From Botryosphaeria dothidea (lineage: Eukaryota; Ascomycota; Dothideomycetes; Botryosphaeriales; Botryosphaeriaceae), in contig WWBZ02000062.1 in NCBI GenBank assembly GCA_011503125.2, positions 2,356,001 to 2,420,000 on the forward strand: a DNA stretch of 64,000 nucleotides, read 5' to 3'. A model generated the notes under the pieces. That model saw only the letters and a program-made list of their open reading frames with translations, made no database searches and was not told where the DNA came from. Below are positions 10,454 through 22,671 of the stretch, one piece after another. Numbering within the stretch: position 1 is the stretch's first letter; every line of letters starts with the position of its first letter. Made by a program: the position numbers and the translations under genes.

Positions 10454-11168
10454 TTACGCAGAGGGTGCGGCAACCGAGGACCTGGTCTTGAGGTACTCCT
10501 GCCTGTACTTGTTCTGATCAGTCTCCTCGCCGCGGTTGAGCGGCGTCCACTTGGGCTCGTCTTGGAAGAGGCGCATCGCCTTGGTGTACTGCAAAACCGA
10601 ACGCATCAGCACTGGCATCCTCCACCGACAGGCTCCCTGCTCCCGCGTGACCAGGAGAGAACAAAAAAAAGTGTTATCCACTCACGTTCGCCTCATCCGT
10701 CGTGAACCGATGATAGATGCCCGCAGGCATGATCATCAAGTCGTGTTTCTCGAGTCTGATCCGCACCCACTCGTCGCCCTCGCTGCGCACGTCGAAGTAG
10801 CCAGCGCCGTCGAGGATGTACCGGATCTCCTCGTCCTCGTGCAGGTGCTCGGCGAAGAAGTTCTTGACCTTGGTCTCGTACTCGGGCAGCGTCGTCGGCG
10901 AGATGGTCACCTCGTCGCGGTTCTTGTAGTTGCGCTCGGCGGCCAGCGCATTGACGGCGTCGAGGTCTGGGTAGTGGAAGTAGCGGATGCCCAACGCGGC
11001 GAGGTAGTCGGCGGGGACATCGCGGCCGGAGTCGTGGGGGGCGCGTTGGTCGCCCTAGAAGTTCGCGATCGTTATTAGTCGTTTGCGATCGGGGTTTTGA
11101 TAGAAGGGTGTTGGTGGCGGGGCGCGAGGGGGCGATACCGGAAGGTTGTCGAACCAGTAAGCCCTCAT
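10454..11168 (-). CDS. ADI1: Acireductone dioxygenase
   Basis: Three exons (11168-11139, 11054-10686, 10588-10454) give 177 aa, a usual length. It is a cupin metalloenzyme of the methionine salvage pathway: with Fe2+ it turns acireductone into the 2-keto acid precursor of methionine plus formate; with Ni2+ it gives an off-pathway product. The metal ligands are visible as H-L-H-E-D-E-E near residue 88 and a later His in IYHRFT near residue 128. The N-terminus [10 protein letters not shown] is encoded by a 30-nt first exon. A TATA-like element lies about 100 bp upstream. No other methionine salvage gene is in the window. Confidence 0.93.
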
Positions 11169-11265
11169 GATTGATGTATGTTCGGTTCCTTGTGTGTACT
11201 AGATGACGGGTCGGTGGAAGCAATAGAAGGGAAAGTGGCAGCGAGCGGGGGAGGCGGGCTTGGGC

Positions 11266-11275
11266 ATATATTTTT
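11266..11275 (-). promoter_or_regulatory. TATA-like box of the acireductone dioxygenase gene
   Basis: AAAAATATAT on the minus strand, about 100 bp upstream of the ATG at 11168. Confidence 0.4.
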
Positions 11276-11572
11276 GAAGGCTGATGGCGGGCAGGCGGGA
11301 TGACGCCTTTGCAGATCTGCGTCAGCGCCGCGCGCCTGGCCCTGCTCCGTGCCTGTGCTTAGCTGCCCCTCATCCCACACACCTTTCAACCCGCGCTCCC
11401 TGATTGGTGCATATTGTCGACGAGCCGTCAGGGATTTTGTTCACGCAATGCAGGTCAAGCGATTATCAATTGTGGTACGAGAAAAATTAATTTGGAGCAG
11501 CCATGGCCTCTCTCCTCTTGATCCAAAATTCGCTAGGTATAGAAACAAATCTTTTTTGAGAACAAACCAGCT

Positions 11573-13001
11573 CTACGTCCTGTAGTCGCCGTTGATGGTG
11601 ACATACTCGTGGCTGAAATCGCAAGTCCAGTAAACAGCCTCCTCACCAGGAGTTTCACTCAGTCTGACCAGAATCTCCAGATCCTCTGCCTCAAGGATCT
11701 GAGCAGCACGCGCCTCATCAACCTTCTCAGGCTCGCCCTTGACGAGCAGCTTAAGCTCCTCCGAACCATCAGTGGGAACGAAGCTGACGCTAGTTTGCGT
11801 AGGCACCACGCTATCAACGCCCTCAGCATAGCCAGTGGCGCAGAGAATACGGCCCCAGTTGGCATCCTTGCCGTACAGAGCAGTCTTGACTAGAGGAGAG
11901 CGAGCAATGGTTGAGGCAACCTTCTTAGCATCCGGGTAGGTGGCAGCGTTCGTGACCTTGATAGTGACAAACTTTGTAGCACCCTCACCATCACGCACGA
12001 CAAGTTGTGACAGATCCGCCGCAAAGTCAGTCAGAACCTTCTCGAACTCCAAGTAACCGGCGCTGGAGGCGGAGCTGATCTCTGAACCACCAGCAGCGCC
12101 GTTAGCCAGAATCGCAACGGTATCATTCGTGCTTGTGTCGCCGTCAATGGATATCGAGTTGAAGCTCTTGGTGACGGCTGCAGTGAGAAGCGGCTGTAGA
12201 GCAGACGGAGCAACAGGGGCGTCGGTACAGATAATGCCAAGAAGAGTAGCCATGTTCGGGTGGATCATTCCAGCACCCTTGGTCATACCAACAATGCTGT
12301 AGGTAGTGTTCGGCGAGCTGGGGAGAGTGAACTGTCGGGAGAGAAGCTTGGGGAAAGTATCGGTGGTGCAGATAGCGCGGGCGGCCTTAAGCCAGTTAGA
12401 ATGATCATTTCCAAGGCCCTGGTGAGCAGTAGGGATCTTGTCGAGGATCTTTTGGATAGGGAGCCTGCAATTGAAGATCAGAAAGGCCAGCGGAACTGAC
12501 GGAGGCGTCGTACCTCTGTCCAATGACACCAGTACTCATGACGATGCTCCGGCTTCCATTGCCATCGCTCTCGCCGCCAAAGCATTCGTCCGCCTTCTTG
12601 CCCATAGCAGTGGCATCCTCGATGCCGCCCTTTCCGGTGACGGCATTGGCGCAACCCGAGTTGACGACAACGGACCGAATGCCGGCACCGCTCCTCTTCT
12701 TGAGCATGTCCCTGCTCACTGTCACCGGCGCAGCCTGGAATTTGTTCGTGGTGAAGACAGCGGCACCCGAACAAGGGGTCTCGGAAGCAATCAAAGCGAG
12801 GTCGTCGAAGCGCGTGTTCGAAGCCTTGACGCCGACGTGTGCGCTGGATGCGAGGAAACCCTTGGGATAGGTACCGGACGTAGGAACATACTTCTGCTTG
12901 GCGGGCGGGATTGAGCCCTCGCCAGGAGCAGAGTAGTTGCGCAGGAAGCTCTTCATAGCGGGAACAAAGCGCTGGAAAGCAGACGACCTGGAGGAAGCCA
13001 T
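11573..13001 (-). CDS. argJ: Arginine biosynthesis bifunctional protein ArgJ, mitochondrial
   Basis: Two exons (13001-12514, 12464-11573; 49-nt intron) give 459 aa. The enzyme moves the acetyl group from N-acetylornithine to glutamate and can also make N-acetylglutamate from acetyl-CoA, so it recycles acetyl in arginine synthesis. The precursor normally cleaves itself before a Thr; that site is seen here in [14 protein letters not shown] near residue 236, with Ala-Thr as the cut point. Conserved parts include [11 protein letters not shown] and [13 protein letters not shown]. The first 40 residues are rich in Ser, Arg and Lys with few acids, fitting a mitochondrial presequence. The ATG at 13001 was preferred because the frame further upstream has no ATG. 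It is divergent from ORC2, starts 314 bp apart. Confidence 0.93.
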
Positions 13002-13315
13002 GTTGACGGGCCTTCGACAAAACGTCAGCTCTCGATTGGCAGCGAATGGGGTCCAATTGGAAGAGGGTAGGCCCAAGTACCTTATATAGCCGAAGCTCAA
13101 GCTCCGACTGGGCCTTGGAGAAGACGCTGACTGTTCTGAGAGGTTAAAGACTCACAATTAGCGCATGCGACTCATCACGGAAAACTTCCCAGCTCCGCCC
13201 GATGACGGAGCGCTTATCGGGCACCGTCAATGCTCCTCTCCACACGTGCAGATTGGGCCACGACTTTCCATTGGCTCGCTGATCGCCGACGCGTTTCCCT
13301 GTCGCGACGGCCAGG

Positions 13316-15169
13316 ATGCTGAACAGCTCGCCCGCCAAACGCGCTGCCCTCTCCGCGCTCGTCAGCTCCTTCAGGCACGACGAGTCTCCAGGAATATCGC
13401 CAATGGCCAGTGCGAAGAGGAAAAGAACAGCTGCTGAGGACGAGAACACCACCCCACGCAAACGCCGCGCATCGCCTGTCGACGAAGAAGATGAAATAGC
13501 TCTCACACCCACGAACAAAGCTACGCCCTCCAAGCGCCAGACTGCGTCCGAAACCTTGAAAAAGAGTTTGGCACGTGCGAAAGCAGACGGCCAGACAAAT
13601 GGAGAGCCCAACGGCACGGAAACACCTCGATCACAACGTAGAGTCTTGTTCGCAACACCTTCGAAGCATCAGGAGGATGGAGAGGATGATGAGACACCGA
13701 ATGGCACACCAACCATTATACGGAATGCGAACAGATCTGCACGTCGGAAGAGTGCTCGGCGGCTGCTTCAGCGTACCATCAACGGCGACCAGAGCGACGA
13801 GGACATAGAGGACGAGGACGCGCTGGCAAGACAGATCTGGGATGAGGAAGAAGCAGACGAGCTGGGCGAAGATGCGGAGAATGTAGCTGTGTCAAAGGCA
13901 GCTGCAGTCCCGGAAACTCCGACTAAGCGCGGTCGTGGCAGACCCAAGGGCAGCAAGACCAAGAAGCAGCGTAGTCCAACGCCGCCACAGGATCTCCCGG
14001 CACACGAGAAGTATTTCTGGCAGAACCGGCCAGGCGGAACGAAGACCTCAAACAACACTCTGCCTTCAAACTCGCTACTGAACCATGACGAGTACTTTGT
14101 CCAAATGCAGAAATACACGGATCCGCACAAGGAGGATATGGAATACTTGCACTCGCTGCATTCGCGGTCCTTTGATCAATGGGTCTATGAGCTGGAGAAC
14201 GGCTTCAACATTTGCCTCTACGGGTTTGGATCGAAACGCAAGCTTGTCGAGGATTTCGCTACCTACCTCTATCATCACCAGAAGTCCCCGCGGATCGTTA
14301 TGGTCAACGGCTACAACCCAACCCTCACGACGAAAGATATCTTCACCACTATCCTCACTTCTTTGCTCCCCTCCAGCGTCAAGCTCCCCGCAACACCTCC
14401 CCTCCTCCACGCCCTCCTCCTCACCACTCTTTCCACCAAGCCCCCACCCAACCCCGTTACCCTCATAACCCACTCCCTCGACGGGCCCTCACTTCGCCGC
14501 GCCGCCACGCAAACTCTCCTCGCCCAGCTCTCCGCGCTCCCGCACATCGCCCTCCTTGCGACAGCCGACACGCCCACCTTCCCGCTACTCTGGGATCTCG
14601 GCACGCGCAGTGCCCTGCGCTTCCTCTTTCACGACTGCACCACCTTCGCGCCCTTCGCGCCCGTGGAGCTTGACGCCGTCGAAGCCGTCAATGACCTGCT
14701 CGGCCGCAGCGGCCGCCGCGTCCAAGGGCGCGACGGCGTCGGTTTCGTCCTGCGCTCGCTGCCCGAGAACGCGCGCGGTCTCTTCCGCATCCTCGTCGCC
14801 GAGCAACTCGCCGCCAGCGCCGGTGACGACGATGCTGCCGTCGCGCTGGCGGCTCAGGCGGAGCGGGATGACGAGGACCCTTTCGTCGATGTGCCGCAGA
14901 CGCCGAGTAAGAAGGGTAGAGGGGCGAAGAGGGCGAATGAGGGCGTTCCGGCGCCCGTGCCGGTGATTGGTGTGGAATATAGGGTGTTGTACCACAAGGC
15001 GGTCGAGGAGTTTGTGTGCAGCAATGAGATGGGCTTCCGGACGCTATTGAAGGAGTTCCACGACCATCAGATGATTGAGAGCAGGAAGAATGCGGGTGGT
15101 GTAGAGCGGCTGTGGGTGCCGTTCAGGCGGGAGGATTTGGAGGGTTTGTTGGAGGAGCTTGTCGAGTGA
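13316..15169 (+). CDS. ORC2: Origin recognition complex subunit 2
   Basis: A single exon of 617 aa. Orc2 is part of the six-subunit complex that marks replication origins and loads MCM in the nucleus. The first 250 residues are charged and low in complexity, with several TP/SP sites that could be CDK targets and an AT-hook-like GRGRPKGSKTKK near residue 205. The ORC2 domain covers about residues 260-612: SFDQWVYELENGFNICLYGFGSKR near 286 (a degenerate P-loop), IVMVNGYNPTLTTKDIF, and a C-terminal winged-helix-like end with FRTLLKEFHDHQMIES. The ATG at 13316 has A at -3; an in-frame ATG at 13403 (MASAKRKR) is an alternative start that loses only 29 residues. GC rises sharply over 14350-14850. 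Confidence 0.92.
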   Translation: MLNSSPAKRAALSALVSSFRHDESPGISPMASAKRKRTAAEDENTTPRKRRASPVDEEDEIALTPTNKATPSKRQTASETLKKSLARAKADGQTNGEPNGTETPRSQRRVLFATPSKHQEDGEDDETPNGTPTIIRNANRSARRKSARRLLQRTINGDQSDEDIEDEDALARQIWDEEEADELGEDAENVAVSKAAAVPETPTKRGRGRPKGSKTKKQRSPTPPQDLPAHEKYFWQNRPGGTKTSNNTLPSNSLLNHDEYFVQMQKYTDPHKEDMEYLHSLHSRSFDQWVYELENGFNICLYGFGSKRKLVEDFATYLYHHQKSPRIVMVNGYNPTLTTKDIFTTILTSLLPSSVKLPATPPLLHALLLTTLSTKPPPNPVTLITHSLDGPSLRRAATQTLLAQLSALPHIALLATADTPTFPLLWDLGTRSALRFLFHDCTTFAPFAPVELDAVEAVNDLLGRSGRRVQGRDGVGFVLRSLPENARGLFRILVAEQLAASAGDDDAAVALAAQAERDDEDPFVDVPQTPSKKGRGAKRANEGVPAPVPVIGVEYRVLYHKAVEEFVCSNEMGFRTLLKEFHDHQMIESRKNAGGVERLWVPFRREDLEGLLEELVE

Positions 15170-15706
15170 GCAGTATCAGAAAGAAGATTAAACTTAGCAT
15201 AAATAGGAAACAAAATGTGGGGGGGGGGGCTTAAGCGTATCGCATGGAAGCATGAAAGAATGGGAACATGCATGATTGGAGCAGCATAGCATCATCGAGA
15301 TAGATACCATAGCATAAGAGGTTAGGATTCGTCGTTCATCACCTACATGCTCCCAAGTCGCGGTCATTGCCGGAATCATCCTATCGTTGGCCAACTCCAA
15401 TTGTGTCCGCATCACTCGTGGAGAGTCAGGGCATCTGCCTGTATATAGATTTTGCCGATCTTTTGGAACATTCAGGTCAACATATGACTTTGCAGGTGTA
15501 CTCCCGCTTAATATTGCCAGAGTTTAGAGACCAACCCCTTCCTAATGATCAATTTCCATTGATAAATTCTAACTATGTTATGCTACATGATATCTAACCC
15601 AAAACTTACCCAAGCAAGCCATTCCGTGGTCACTTCATCCGTTGCATCCCGATCCCATTATCTATGTATACCTCGCACTGCGTCATGGACCAGTCAAACG
15701 TCCCGA
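15170..15706. other. Convergent intergenic region between ORC2 and the aminopeptidase gene
   Basis: About 540 bp between two stop codons. It is AT-rich, as expected of 3' UTRs, with a run of ten G at 15220-15229. I see no gene. Confidence 0.6.
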
Positions 15707-18058
15707 CTAGTACGGCTGTGTCTCCCTCTCCAGCCACTTCGACGTAACAGGATCATTCGTAAAGTAAGGCGAGGTCTTCTCACGGACCTCGGCGTGGTAG
15801 TCGTTAAGCCAAGTCTTCTCGGCAGGGGTGAGGAGCGTTTCATCAATCAGCTTGCGGCACATGGGAACGAGTGTAACGTGCTCGAAGCCTAGATATGGCT
15901 TGTCGCCAAACTTATATGGTGTGTCGACTTCCTTGACCATGATGACGTTTTCTATGCGGATACCGAAGTTGCCGTCCTCGTAGTAGCCAGGCTCATCTGA
16001 GATGACGTTGCCAACTGCCAGAGAGACCTCGGAGTACTGGACACGAGTGCCAATGCCGATGGGTCCTTCGTGGACATTCAGGAAAGAACCGACACCATGA
16101 CCGGTGCCGTGGCGGTAGTCAAGGCCCTCTGCCCATAAGAACTGGCGAGCGAGAGTGTCGAGAGCGAAGCCGCTGGTGCCTTTTGGGAACCTCGCTCTCT
16201 CAAGTGCGATATTGCCCTTGAGAACGAGAGTGTAGGCCTTCTTCTCCATCTCAGTTGGCTCGCTGAAGTGGAGCGTGCGAGTTGTGTCCGTAGTGCCATC
16301 ACGGTATTGCGCCCCCGAGTCACAAAGATATACCGCCTTGGGGTCGATAACCGCGCAACTGCCACGCTCTGGCTTGTAGTGGATGACAGCAGCATTAGGG
16401 CCGGTGGAGGAAATGGTGTCGAATGACAGGCCCACAAATTTGTCGTGCTTTCTAGATATTGGTGAGCACCTTAAAGAGAAAGCCCTAAATAGGAGCATCG
16501 ACTCACGATCTGATGGCCTCGAGCTTGTCGGCAGCCTCAACTTCGTCAATCTTGGCGCCCTTCGCAATAAGCTGGTCCTCGAGCCAGGCGAAGTACTCGA
16601 TCAGGGCGGCACCATCACGGACATGGCATGCACGCATACCCTCCAACTCGATCTTGTTCTTCACAGCCTTGGCATCAGCAATAGGGCTCCGGACCTCGTC
16701 CACCTTCTTGTCGCCGCCGAGGCTTTGGACGAGTGCCCAAGAGGCCTTGTTGGAGATGAGATATTTCTGAGCAGGAGATCCAGTTTCGTCCCCGTTGGCA
16801 GCACTCTTCTGGCTCAGCGCCTCAATGTCTGAAAAGATTGAGTCGTAAGGCCGAATCTCAACAGCATCTCCCAAGTGAGCCTTAACGTAAGAGGTAAGCT
16901 TGTCAGCATTGATGTAAAGAGTGGCGGCCTCAGGAGTGACCACTGCATAAGAAAAGAAGACCGGGTTGTATGGAATGCTGGACTATGTGTCAGGCAGATA
17001 TTCAGACAGGGCGCCATGGAGCACTTACTCGTTTCCTCGCAAGTTGTAGAGCCAGGCAATTTCATCGAGCATGGCTGGAAATTGGTCAGCAAGGCGCCCG
17101 GTTCATGGGCGTACTGAAAACATACAGACGACAAAGCCGGCGCTCTTGCGCTTAGTGAGTTCCTGGCGAATGTCCGACAGCTTCTCGCTGAATTCCTTTC
17201 CGGAGAGCTCGTAAGGCTGGACCGAGACTTTCTCGTTCGGTCTGGCAGGCTTGGACTTGCCCCAGACGATGTCAACCAGGTTCTCCCTAACCGACTTCAG
17301 GTCGGCGCCACCCTTCTTCTTAATCTTTTCCGCAAGTTTGCGAGCATCGGCTACCTCTGTATCAGCTCCGCGAAGCGCACCACTTGGAAGTGCTATACTC
17401 ACACGCTGTGATGATGGTGGGATCGACGCCGACGGTCTTGCCACCCTCGGACTGATCAGTAGTCCTGCAAGCTTCAGCAATGTGCCCAAAAATGCATTCG
17501 GGCTTGGGCTCACCATTCTTGCCATGTTGGCACATCCTGTAGACCCTGCTTCAGAAGCTCCCAGTTGTTATCCAGTTGTTTCTCAGCCTGGTTGAAGTAA
17601 CGTCCGTCCGTGGCGAGGGCAGCCTTGTCGAGGGTGATGACGGCAGTTCCTGCGGAGCCCGAGAAGCCGCAAATGAATTCTGAGTGCGGAACATGAGCAT
17701 TCGCAGCGGGCACGATGGCGGGCGGGACGGCGTCAAACCTCGGCGGGCGTCGCACGGCGCGATGTACTCAGACTGGTGGCTATCTTCAGACGGCACGACT
17801 ATGGCACATTTCATCAGCATCTGGTGTGGCGTGAGGAATTGGACTCGCAGCCGTACTGTAAACATCGACTTGGTTGTCACGCATCAACTGGCGCAGATGC
17901 GCAAGCCTCTCGGTCGTCACGACAGTCTCCATATCGGCAGTGGATCTCCTTGCGAGAGTAGAATGGAAGGGCCGTTTGTAGAAGGCCGAAGCTACACCAG
18001 CATAGGATGCTTTGCAAGAGGGGTGAGTGGTGCGCGCGAAAAAGCGCACGTATTGCAT
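15707..18058 (-). CDS. AMPP: Xaa-Pro aminopeptidase P
   Basis: Eight exons (18058-17857, 17798-17739, 17679-17514, 17464-17403, 17350-17126, 17074-17029, 16977-16507, 16451-15707) give 658 aa. It is a creatinase/pita-bread M24B metallopeptidase that removes an N-terminal residue preceding proline. An N-terminal creatinase domain ([21 protein letters not shown]) is followed by the catalytic domain. Metal ligands are visible in [18 protein letters not shown] (two Asp), HGTGHGVG (His), [10 protein letters not shown] (Glu) and FGIRIENV (Glu). Residues 1-42 form an Arg-rich, acid-poor leader with [11 protein letters not shown], typical of a mitochondrial presequence. A second in-frame Met at 43 would start a leaderless cytosolic form. 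The exon 4/5 junction uses acceptor GTAG at 17351, the only one that keeps the family ITASDARKL frame. Confidence 0.92.
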
Positions 18059-18815
18059 GCGTGATGGGAGAGACGTGGGGTAGAGAGCAGAGCTCCCAGA
18101 TGACGAGCGACAGGTTGCAGCGCAAGTGACGCTGGCCGCCGCGCGCCCTCCACCTGCCCTGCCGAGTCGAGTCGAGTGCCCCGCAGCCTCGTGCCAAGGA
18201 AACGCCTGCCTGCCTGCAAACCTCGCAAACAAAAGCCCGGCGCAACAGGCGACCAGGGCCCAGCGCGCGCCATCTCCCGCACGCCCGCCGCTTGCTCCTG
18301 TCCACCACCCGCGACAAATCTTCGCCTGCACCGCTGCACTGGCGAATGCTCGCGCTTTGCGGCCTCGGCTCCCTCTGCTTCCTAGCGATATCATTCTACG
18401 CTCCCCAGGTGCAAAAAAATTTTGCAGGGCCAGCCCCGACACTAAGCTGCAGCCTCATAATTGCTGACAACCACATTCGGTATTGACCTGCATCCTTCAC
18501 ACGCCGCCAACACCGACCACCACTTGCTCCCGCGCGGATGCCGCCCAGAGACACCTAGCTCCTGACAACTTCAGTACGCTTTTTCTTTTTCTGTACGTCT
18601 AATCTACAACATATCATCTCCCCGCAAATTCCCCCGCCAGTCTTCAATTCACCTGGTCTCCGGTAAAAGTCTACGACTGGATCTCGTACTTCGCCACTCT
18701 GATATGCTGGGCGAATTTAGCATTTTCCTTTCGAAATTTCCCATACTGAGTCTTCTAGGCATCTCTGAGGCCATTCGGATTTTGGAACCTTCAGGGAAAA
18801 ACACCCCACCCCACC
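18059..18815. other. Divergent promoter between the aminopeptidase and importin genes
   Basis: About 760 bp, GC-rich near the aminopeptidase gene, with CT-rich and TTTTTC-rich leader-like sequence at 18560-18700 before the importin start. ORFs here are unsupported. Confidence 0.5.
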
Positions 18816-21800
18816 ATGGACGGGGTTGCGTCCATTGCTGAGGTCGAAGACCTTGTGAAGCGCCTCTACCAGCCTGGAGACCCGGCAACCATCAGCCACA
18901 TAGAAAAGAGCCTCCAGCAACTCCAGCGCTCCCCTCAAGCTTGGCAGATTGCCGACGCCTTGCTTGGAAGCACTGATGTCAACGTCCGATTCTTCGGTGC
19001 TCTGACTTTCACCGTCAAGTTGACATCTGACTCGCATTCTCTCCAGGAGGATGCCGCCAATGAATTGCTCTTCAGGCTCATAGGCTGGCTTGTGCAACTC
19101 GTTTCAAAGGGTGACAAGGACCTCGTGACGAGAAAGTTGTGCACCACGTTAGTCCAGTTCTTTCTAAATGGCAACGTCACCTGGAACCAATGCGCTCGCC
19201 AGCTGGTGTGCTCTTTTGCAAAAGGCGAGGCTGTCCCGTCGACTGGTCTCGAGCTCTATCCACCCACCGATCAACTCGTTGGCAACTTGGCTGTTCCGCA
19301 GGTTCTCGCACTGCTCTGGTTTGGAAACAACCTTGTTGAGGAAGTGAAAAGGACAACGTACGGTGCTAGTATCCTCGCCGAAATAGAAGGTCGTATCGAA
19401 CAAAGCTGCGAAGATTTCGTCACCGTCATACGCCACGCGATCCAGTATTCGGGCGACTTGGCTGAAAGGATGCACGAAGATGGCATGGCCTGTCTGGTTG
19501 AATGGGCCTACTTTGTTACACGCACCAAAAGTTCGACCGATGACGTACTCAGGCGCAAGAAGCTCATCCAATCTCTCATCGTTCCGGCTGTTCATTGCAT
19601 GCATGCAGATCCAGAAAACTCCATAGAGAATTTCGCGGAGCTTTTGAGAAAGAAAGGAAACAGCCTGTTCGATGCGGAACATATCCAGCTCATTTATAAC
19701 TTAATGACAAGTCCCTGGGGCGAACAGCAAGTCAGCAGCATACTAGAGGGAGACATGGACTCGGATGCGTTCCTTACACTTCTCCTTGCTTTTGGCGCAG
19801 CCATTCTGGATCAGTTGATGCAATCCCCTGAAGACTGGCAGAATGTCCTCCGTGAGTACAATACTATACCGCCATCGAAGCCATTCCTTTTCGAATTGTC
19901 CTACTAACAAAATGAAAGTTCTCATGCACCAAATCCTCAAAGTCCCAGGTTATCCCGTGGAGGACGAAACCGCGTCCGTTCAGGCCCTCGAGTTCTGGGG
20001 CAACTTTGCGAGCGACATGGCTGATCCGCTCGATGATGATGTTATCTTCTCTCCCGCAATCAAGAATCACTTACTACAAGCAGCAGAAGAATATTGGGCC
20101 AAGATTCGTATCCCACCGCCGGAGGGCCTGAAGCAATGGGATAGCGACACCCTTAAAGCATTTGGCTCCTTCCGCACTGATGTGATGGATTTCCTCAGTG
20201 ACACGTTCCGCGCCTGTGGTGACGAGATCCTCAACGGCTTCGTTGCCATCGCTCTGAGCAGTATCAAAGAGCAAGACTGGATGAAAGTCGAGGCTTCTCT
20301 GTTCTGCGTGAAGGCAATGGCAGAGGAAGCTGCCAAGAAAGTCACATGTCAAGAGATTTTGTCACAGCTTCTTGGATCAACGTTGCTCACTACAGACGTT
20401 TTTTCACCCAGCGTACCAACTAAGACAAGGCGTACTGCAGTCGATCTTCTCGGTCGCTATGCTGATTTCTTCATAAAGCACCAGGAGTATCTTGTAGCCC
20501 CGCTGAACTCCCTTTTCTCTGCGCTCACCTCGCCGGAGACAGCCACACTTTCTGCAAGGGCTATTGCGCTCCTCTGCTCTGCTTGCAGGAACGCTCTGGT
20601 TCCAGAGCTGCCGAACTTCTTGCATGCTTATCAGGCGTTCATGGACTCTCCTACTGCGGACAGATACACGAAGGAGAAGGTCATAAACGGCATTTGCTCT
20701 ATTCTCCAAGCAATACCTTCAGACGAAGAGCGGTGCCAGTACATCGGCATGCTTCTCAGATACATTGAAGAAGACGTACGCAGTTCACTGGAGTACATGA
20801 GCCAGAATATGCCGCTAGAGGCAGAACAGGCAGCTTGTACGGCTCTGCATTGCATCGCTGCGATGGGCAAAGCTCTCCAATCCCAAGATTCTGACAAGGT
20901 CGAAGTTATTGACCTGGAGGCAGAAGTCTCGGAAGCGAACTTCTGGAACACCCAGCCGTCCGGCGTCGAGCTTCAAGAGCGTATTATCAAGTGCATAGAC
21001 ATGATGGCCCAGTAAGCTCTCCTCACCCGTACGATTAATTGATTCCTCTGACTAATCCAAAGTAGCGTCTTCGGACAGTTTGGTGAGGTCAACGAAGCCA
21101 TCTGCAATGTCTTTAAGAGCGGCTTTGCTGAACGGGCGCCTGGACCTCTTGTCCTGCCTCCAAATGTCTTTGTCAGTTTCGTGCAGCGGTCGACTGCTGA
21201 GACACCACGACTGACGCTTATCCTCTCTACCATGTGCTCCTTCCTCAACGCCTATTCTTCGCAGCTCAAGATTGATGGAAGCCCAATCTCCCAGGCGGCT
21301 ACGCTGCTTATTGGGCACGTCATTGGTATCATGCAGGCGATTGCCGAACCGGCAGTCGAGCCGGACGTCTCGCACAGTTGTGTCGAGGTGTTGGAACAGA
21401 TCATTCGTTTCAATGCCCTTCTCCTTCTGAGACAGCAATCTGAAGCTGCCGAGTTCGTCTTCATGTTCACCATTCGCTGCCTTCAGGGTCCGGACGTGCT
21501 ACCGAAGCGCGCTGCGGCTCATTTCTGGGCATCTTTTACCACCGCGTCAAACTATGCAACGTCACCAACAAAGCAGTCGCTCGACCAAGTTTTTGAGGCC
21601 ATTGGTCCGGTGCTTGTCAAGGTTCTCATATTCAATATTGCAGGTGAGGCTCAACGTACTAGCCTTGACGAGGTCACAGACCCACTTCGTCGGATCGTCA
21701 CGAAGCATGCTCGTGTTAGCAGTTGGATAGATGCGGCTCTTGCTGCGCCTGACTTCCCTGCCCCAAAGGTTCCCGAGAAGGATAGGCAATGGTTCAAGAG

Positions 21801-21941
21801 GATGGTCATCGCGTAAGTCACTATTTTATCCGTAAGACTATAAGTCTCAGGTACTAACCATGTATCAGGGCCAGAGGTGGCACGAATACTAAGACGGTCT
21901 CGCACAACTTCTGGCAGAAGTGTAGGGATCTGCAGCGTTAG
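18816..21941 (+). CDS. Importin-13/Kap122-like karyopherin
   Basis: Four exons (18816-19851, 19919-21011, 21066-21812, 21869-21941) give 982 aa, a full-length importin-beta family size. Residues about 8-120 contain the importin-beta N-terminal (Ran-binding) region: SHIEKSLQQLQRSPQAWQIA and NVRFFGALTFTVKL. The rest is made of helical HEAT-like repeats with an exportin/importin-13 pattern (DFLSDTFRACGDEIL, RTAVDLLGRYADFF, LPPNVFVSFVQRSTAETPRL). These carriers move protein cargo through nuclear pores under RanGTP control. Similarity in layout points to the importin-13/Kap122 branch rather than importin-beta1; the exact orthologue needs a tree. The 73-nt last exon adds a KTVSHNFWQKCRDLQR tail. 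Confidence 0.87.
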
Positions 21942-22671
21942 AGCGACTCCTACCTCTTTCCATGCATTGGCGAGGATACCACGGATTTTGTCTGCATTGT
22001 TTTTTTTTTCGGACTTTGATAACTAGATGAAGGGCGCTTAAGGATACCAACAGGCTGCATAGGGACATTGGTGGCATTGCATGTGGATGGCGAACAGAGA
22101 CGGATTCTTTGCAATTATTTCAAGACTGCCGGGAAGCAAACAGCTTAGTCTTTTGATCTCTCGATGCTTCTCGGCGGGCGATACAATTGCTGGAGCATGG
22201 CTCGCGTAGCAAGGGTCAATGCGTATAGAAAGTTCCAATAATAAGAAACCCTGTCACGGCCACATACCTATTTTGCTGTGAGTGCCTGAAGCATTTCAAG
22301 CAGCTGACACGGCCGGGCCAGCCGGTCCTCGCCGATGCAATACGTTTACGGTGTTCTACGCAAGCGATTACAAAAGCAAGCCAGTTTCGTATAGGAAGCT
22401 AAGGGCATCGTCTAGGTTTTGTTCCACACATTGAATTGCATTCGTGCCCAGAAAAGTACGTCGAACAGAGGGGCGAGCTATGCTGCTACACTAGTGCAGA
22501 ACACGCGAAGGCGGTGGTGGCTTCCGGCAGAGCACCGCCATACCTAAAGCGGCTAGGGCTATCTCGGCCCACAACCGCGCGAAAACCCACGGCGAAACTC
22601 CCGTTTCTCTGAGCGACGACGACCACGAACACCCACCATCGACATCTGACGCCGCCACACGAACAGTCAAG
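21942..22671. other. Intergenic region and eL39 promoter
   Basis: About 730 bp. The first 100 bp look like a 3' UTR with a T run at 21998-22009. The last 200 bp before the eL39 start are GC-rich. No ORF is convincing. Confidence 0.5.
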
